NCBI GenBank assembly: GCA_002498455.1 | Contig: DAHO01000055.1 | Span: 1 to 23,513, forward strand | Direction: 5' to 3' | DNA length: 23,513 nucleotides | Source of the DNA: Euryarchaeota archaeon UBA602 | Lineage (GTDB): Archaea; Thermoplasmatota; Poseidoniia; Poseidoniales; Thalassarchaeaceae | Part shown: piece by piece, positions 23,101 through 23,513 of the stretch | How positions within the stretch are numbered: the first letter of the stretch is position 1 | How the letters are laid out: each line of letters starts with the position of its first letter | Notes under the pieces: model-generated | Seen by the model: the letters and a program-made list of their open reading frames with translations, nothing else | The model's database searches: none | Told to the model about the DNA's origin: nothing | Program-made: the position numbers and the translations under genes

Positions 23101-23513
23101 ATTCCCGTCGTCCATGCATGGGTGGTTGCCAGAGTGGTTGCCGATTACACGATTTATGATTTGGAAATCGCAGGATTTGTGATGCTCATTGAATCCCTAG
23201 GATTGTCATGGGCTTCATGGCAAATGTGGGACTTTGAATGGGACGAGTGGTCCGATCAACAAGTGCAGGAGTTCTCAAACAATTCTGGAATTGCCGGTGC
23301 TCTAATTTTCATTCCAGCGGCTTGGTTATTGGTACTCGGCGGTGATGATTCAGCACTATGGTTGTTTGGCGGAATGCTGTGTGTGCATTCGGCAGGACAA
23401 GGCGCAATCGGTTTCCAGAGAGACATTGGATGGCGTCGACTCTATGCCATGATTGGCGTCTCCATTGGATTCCTGTGCATTTGGGGTGATATCGACAGTG
23501 GAATCATGAAAGG
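20116..23513 (+). CDS. Giant polytopic membrane protein, 3' end outside the window
   Basis: From ATG 20116 the frame stays open to the last base, giving at least 1132 residues. The first 43 are hydrophilic and Gln-rich, presumably cytoplasmic. After that the chain is an almost unbroken series of hydrophobic segments, roughly 35, with short loops; the first are near residues 45-65, 72-92 and 100-125. Longer polar loops occur around the middle (a Lys/Thr-rich one including KKWIVKTK) and near the end (an acidic, Trp-rich one with FEWDEWSDQQ). No transport or enzymatic motif is recognised. The size and repeated-TM layout recall bacterial DUF2339 proteins, but I see no diagnostic match. There is no Shine-Dalgarno, and a TATA-like element lies about 27 bases upstream, so a leaderless transcript is plausible. 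A divergent HTH_10 regulator adjoins it. Confidence 0.85.
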   Translation, partial: MTEDDSTRSRFRSVAPQAQQTQTYQPGFAVMNKGTIGSQSDAQLGMIVSLGGGVVALLLGIYTFMVSETDSDWTFLWLAIGSILATTMSFVLIEIQYRRQGILSIIHDYILAFGLLFGVLFAYWFSRFSLYFVCQSLLADTAICQGSSGSLDWMPGGWGVVVQSSIVGITIIGLWSYTKRVNGGTVPRLLMVLAPLSVMATGASIWVDYAISNPDYYTGSLPIILSVIGLSTISMAIAVDSDRSPLFLTAAIASSLMPFLYEAYLERAGEGLSMLIIIVLIQGVFAAHRGLSTKMIEKGSVALVLLVILGQWTGAGIDAEFIILDPIQHEWISLQLMLWLALLVGFFLPVRQNRVPSMPIGLGFTLLLIPNPGSMIAWCLGIMAFIYMLTQPQTRRWVSDWTFIGIMFSWFAGGWSQIDELVLDPYFLAVPPLAMVTIGHFAVREGKLSNSVLNAGLLMILLSNELLSGTDPYLPIGIAIFLMWLVWQQVQDSKRTIDAGYEARMEASGQIALAAIGVLILELANRLSLPQLSHIDLHVEAMFFALLLYILGRGLRDVEVDLGELIVKIGALGTTVPEYDALTKKWIVKTKNTPSTFKLGPAARIGLCAPLLLFSMGLARSGDLANQIELGALLLIPIGILTYEVVNELPNDDRTRATAAWLLFLIGLPLSLYLHLEPSGSAGNGNLLFDSILLGGPLIVELALRRRGLEGEKDMVAGSITLIGVLAIASLDTTGGLLAIPLFALVLLRGFNHRQRPAIGLLGCFWIVWVWMLQLENGELKLILDAVASLPDYFVEYSLFDLPRWSGIGLLLIGTPSLVGWSIDRRSAAKGEEVDEHSHPYLAPIVYILLGAYLLIPEPHWFILAGILAISVGAWATGTMVWFYISSIILFLQLANIGYKEWDMSVLEMYRFAGTYTFVYTAILYILRLKNRLFKNAGTDWSEENRQTLVDVIVCTGIVTAVIADTYYYGAALLLGTILFTQHAHKRRWANILLMIPVVHAWVVARVVADYTIYDLEIAGFVMLIESLGLSWASWQMWDFEWDEWSDQQVQEFSNNSGIAGALIFIPAAWLLVLGGDDSALWLFGGMLCVHSAGQGAIGFQRDIGWRRLYAMIGVSIGFLCIWGDIDSGIMK

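Noticed and set aside
1..23513. CRISPR array, tRNA or insertion sequence
   Set aside because: No regularly spaced repeats, cloverleaf sequences, transposase motifs or terminal repeats were seen; intergenic gaps are too short for most of these.

Overview
The window looks archaeal. The aromatic amino-acid genes are the archaeal versions: a class I aldolase-type ADTH synthase, a type II 3-dehydroquinate synthase, and a GHMP-fold shikimate kinase instead of bacterial AroK. There is also an HTH_10 (Bat-type) regulator. Several isolated genes look leaderless, while genes inside operons have Shine-Dalgarno sites. Moderate GC, very tight packing and a PGF-CTERM-like surface protein would fit a marine Thermoplasmatota such as Poseidoniales (Marine Group II). 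That placement is an inference; nothing in the window fixes the taxon.

Left part (1-5333, + strand): the 3' end of an exonuclease III/AP endonuclease gene, a perfect hairpin, then a five-gene set aroA'-aroB'-aroK-aroC-lysC. The set is coherent because the archaeal route to 3-dehydroquinate starts from aspartate semialdehyde, whose synthesis begins with aspartate kinase (LysC).

Middle left (5334-10418, - strand): a four-gene MoxR-type operon in the order DUF4350-like membrane protein, MoxR AAA+ ATPase with a Pro/Ala-rich N-terminus, DUF58 protein, and an unrecognised multi-pass membrane protein. Its leader carries a TATA-like box and a perfect inverted repeat. Upstream is a secreted protein (10616-11599) with a signal peptide and a C-terminal sorting-like tail.

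Middle right (11637-16788, - strand): a three-subunit molybdenum hydroxylase. The FAD subunit has the cysteine-rich insertion typical of 4-hydroxybenzoyl-CoA reductase beta subunits ([4Fe-4S] cluster). An AIM24/TIGR00266 protein lies upstream.

Right part (16863-23513): an 834-residue two-TM ectodomain protein with several motifs of the CD36/SR-B scavenger receptor family, a family best known from eukaryotes. It carries an insertion of several hundred residues. A convergent HTH_10 regulator follows. Divergent from that regulator is a huge polytopic membrane protein (at least 1132 residues, roughly 35 hydrophobic segments) that runs off the end. A 10-bp palindrome lies in their shared intergenic region.

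The most unusual items are the archaeal CD36-like protein, the HCR-like molybdoenzyme and the giant membrane protein with its adjacent regulator. No tRNA, rRNA, CRISPR or insertion sequence was seen, and no gene-free stretch exceeds 200 bases.
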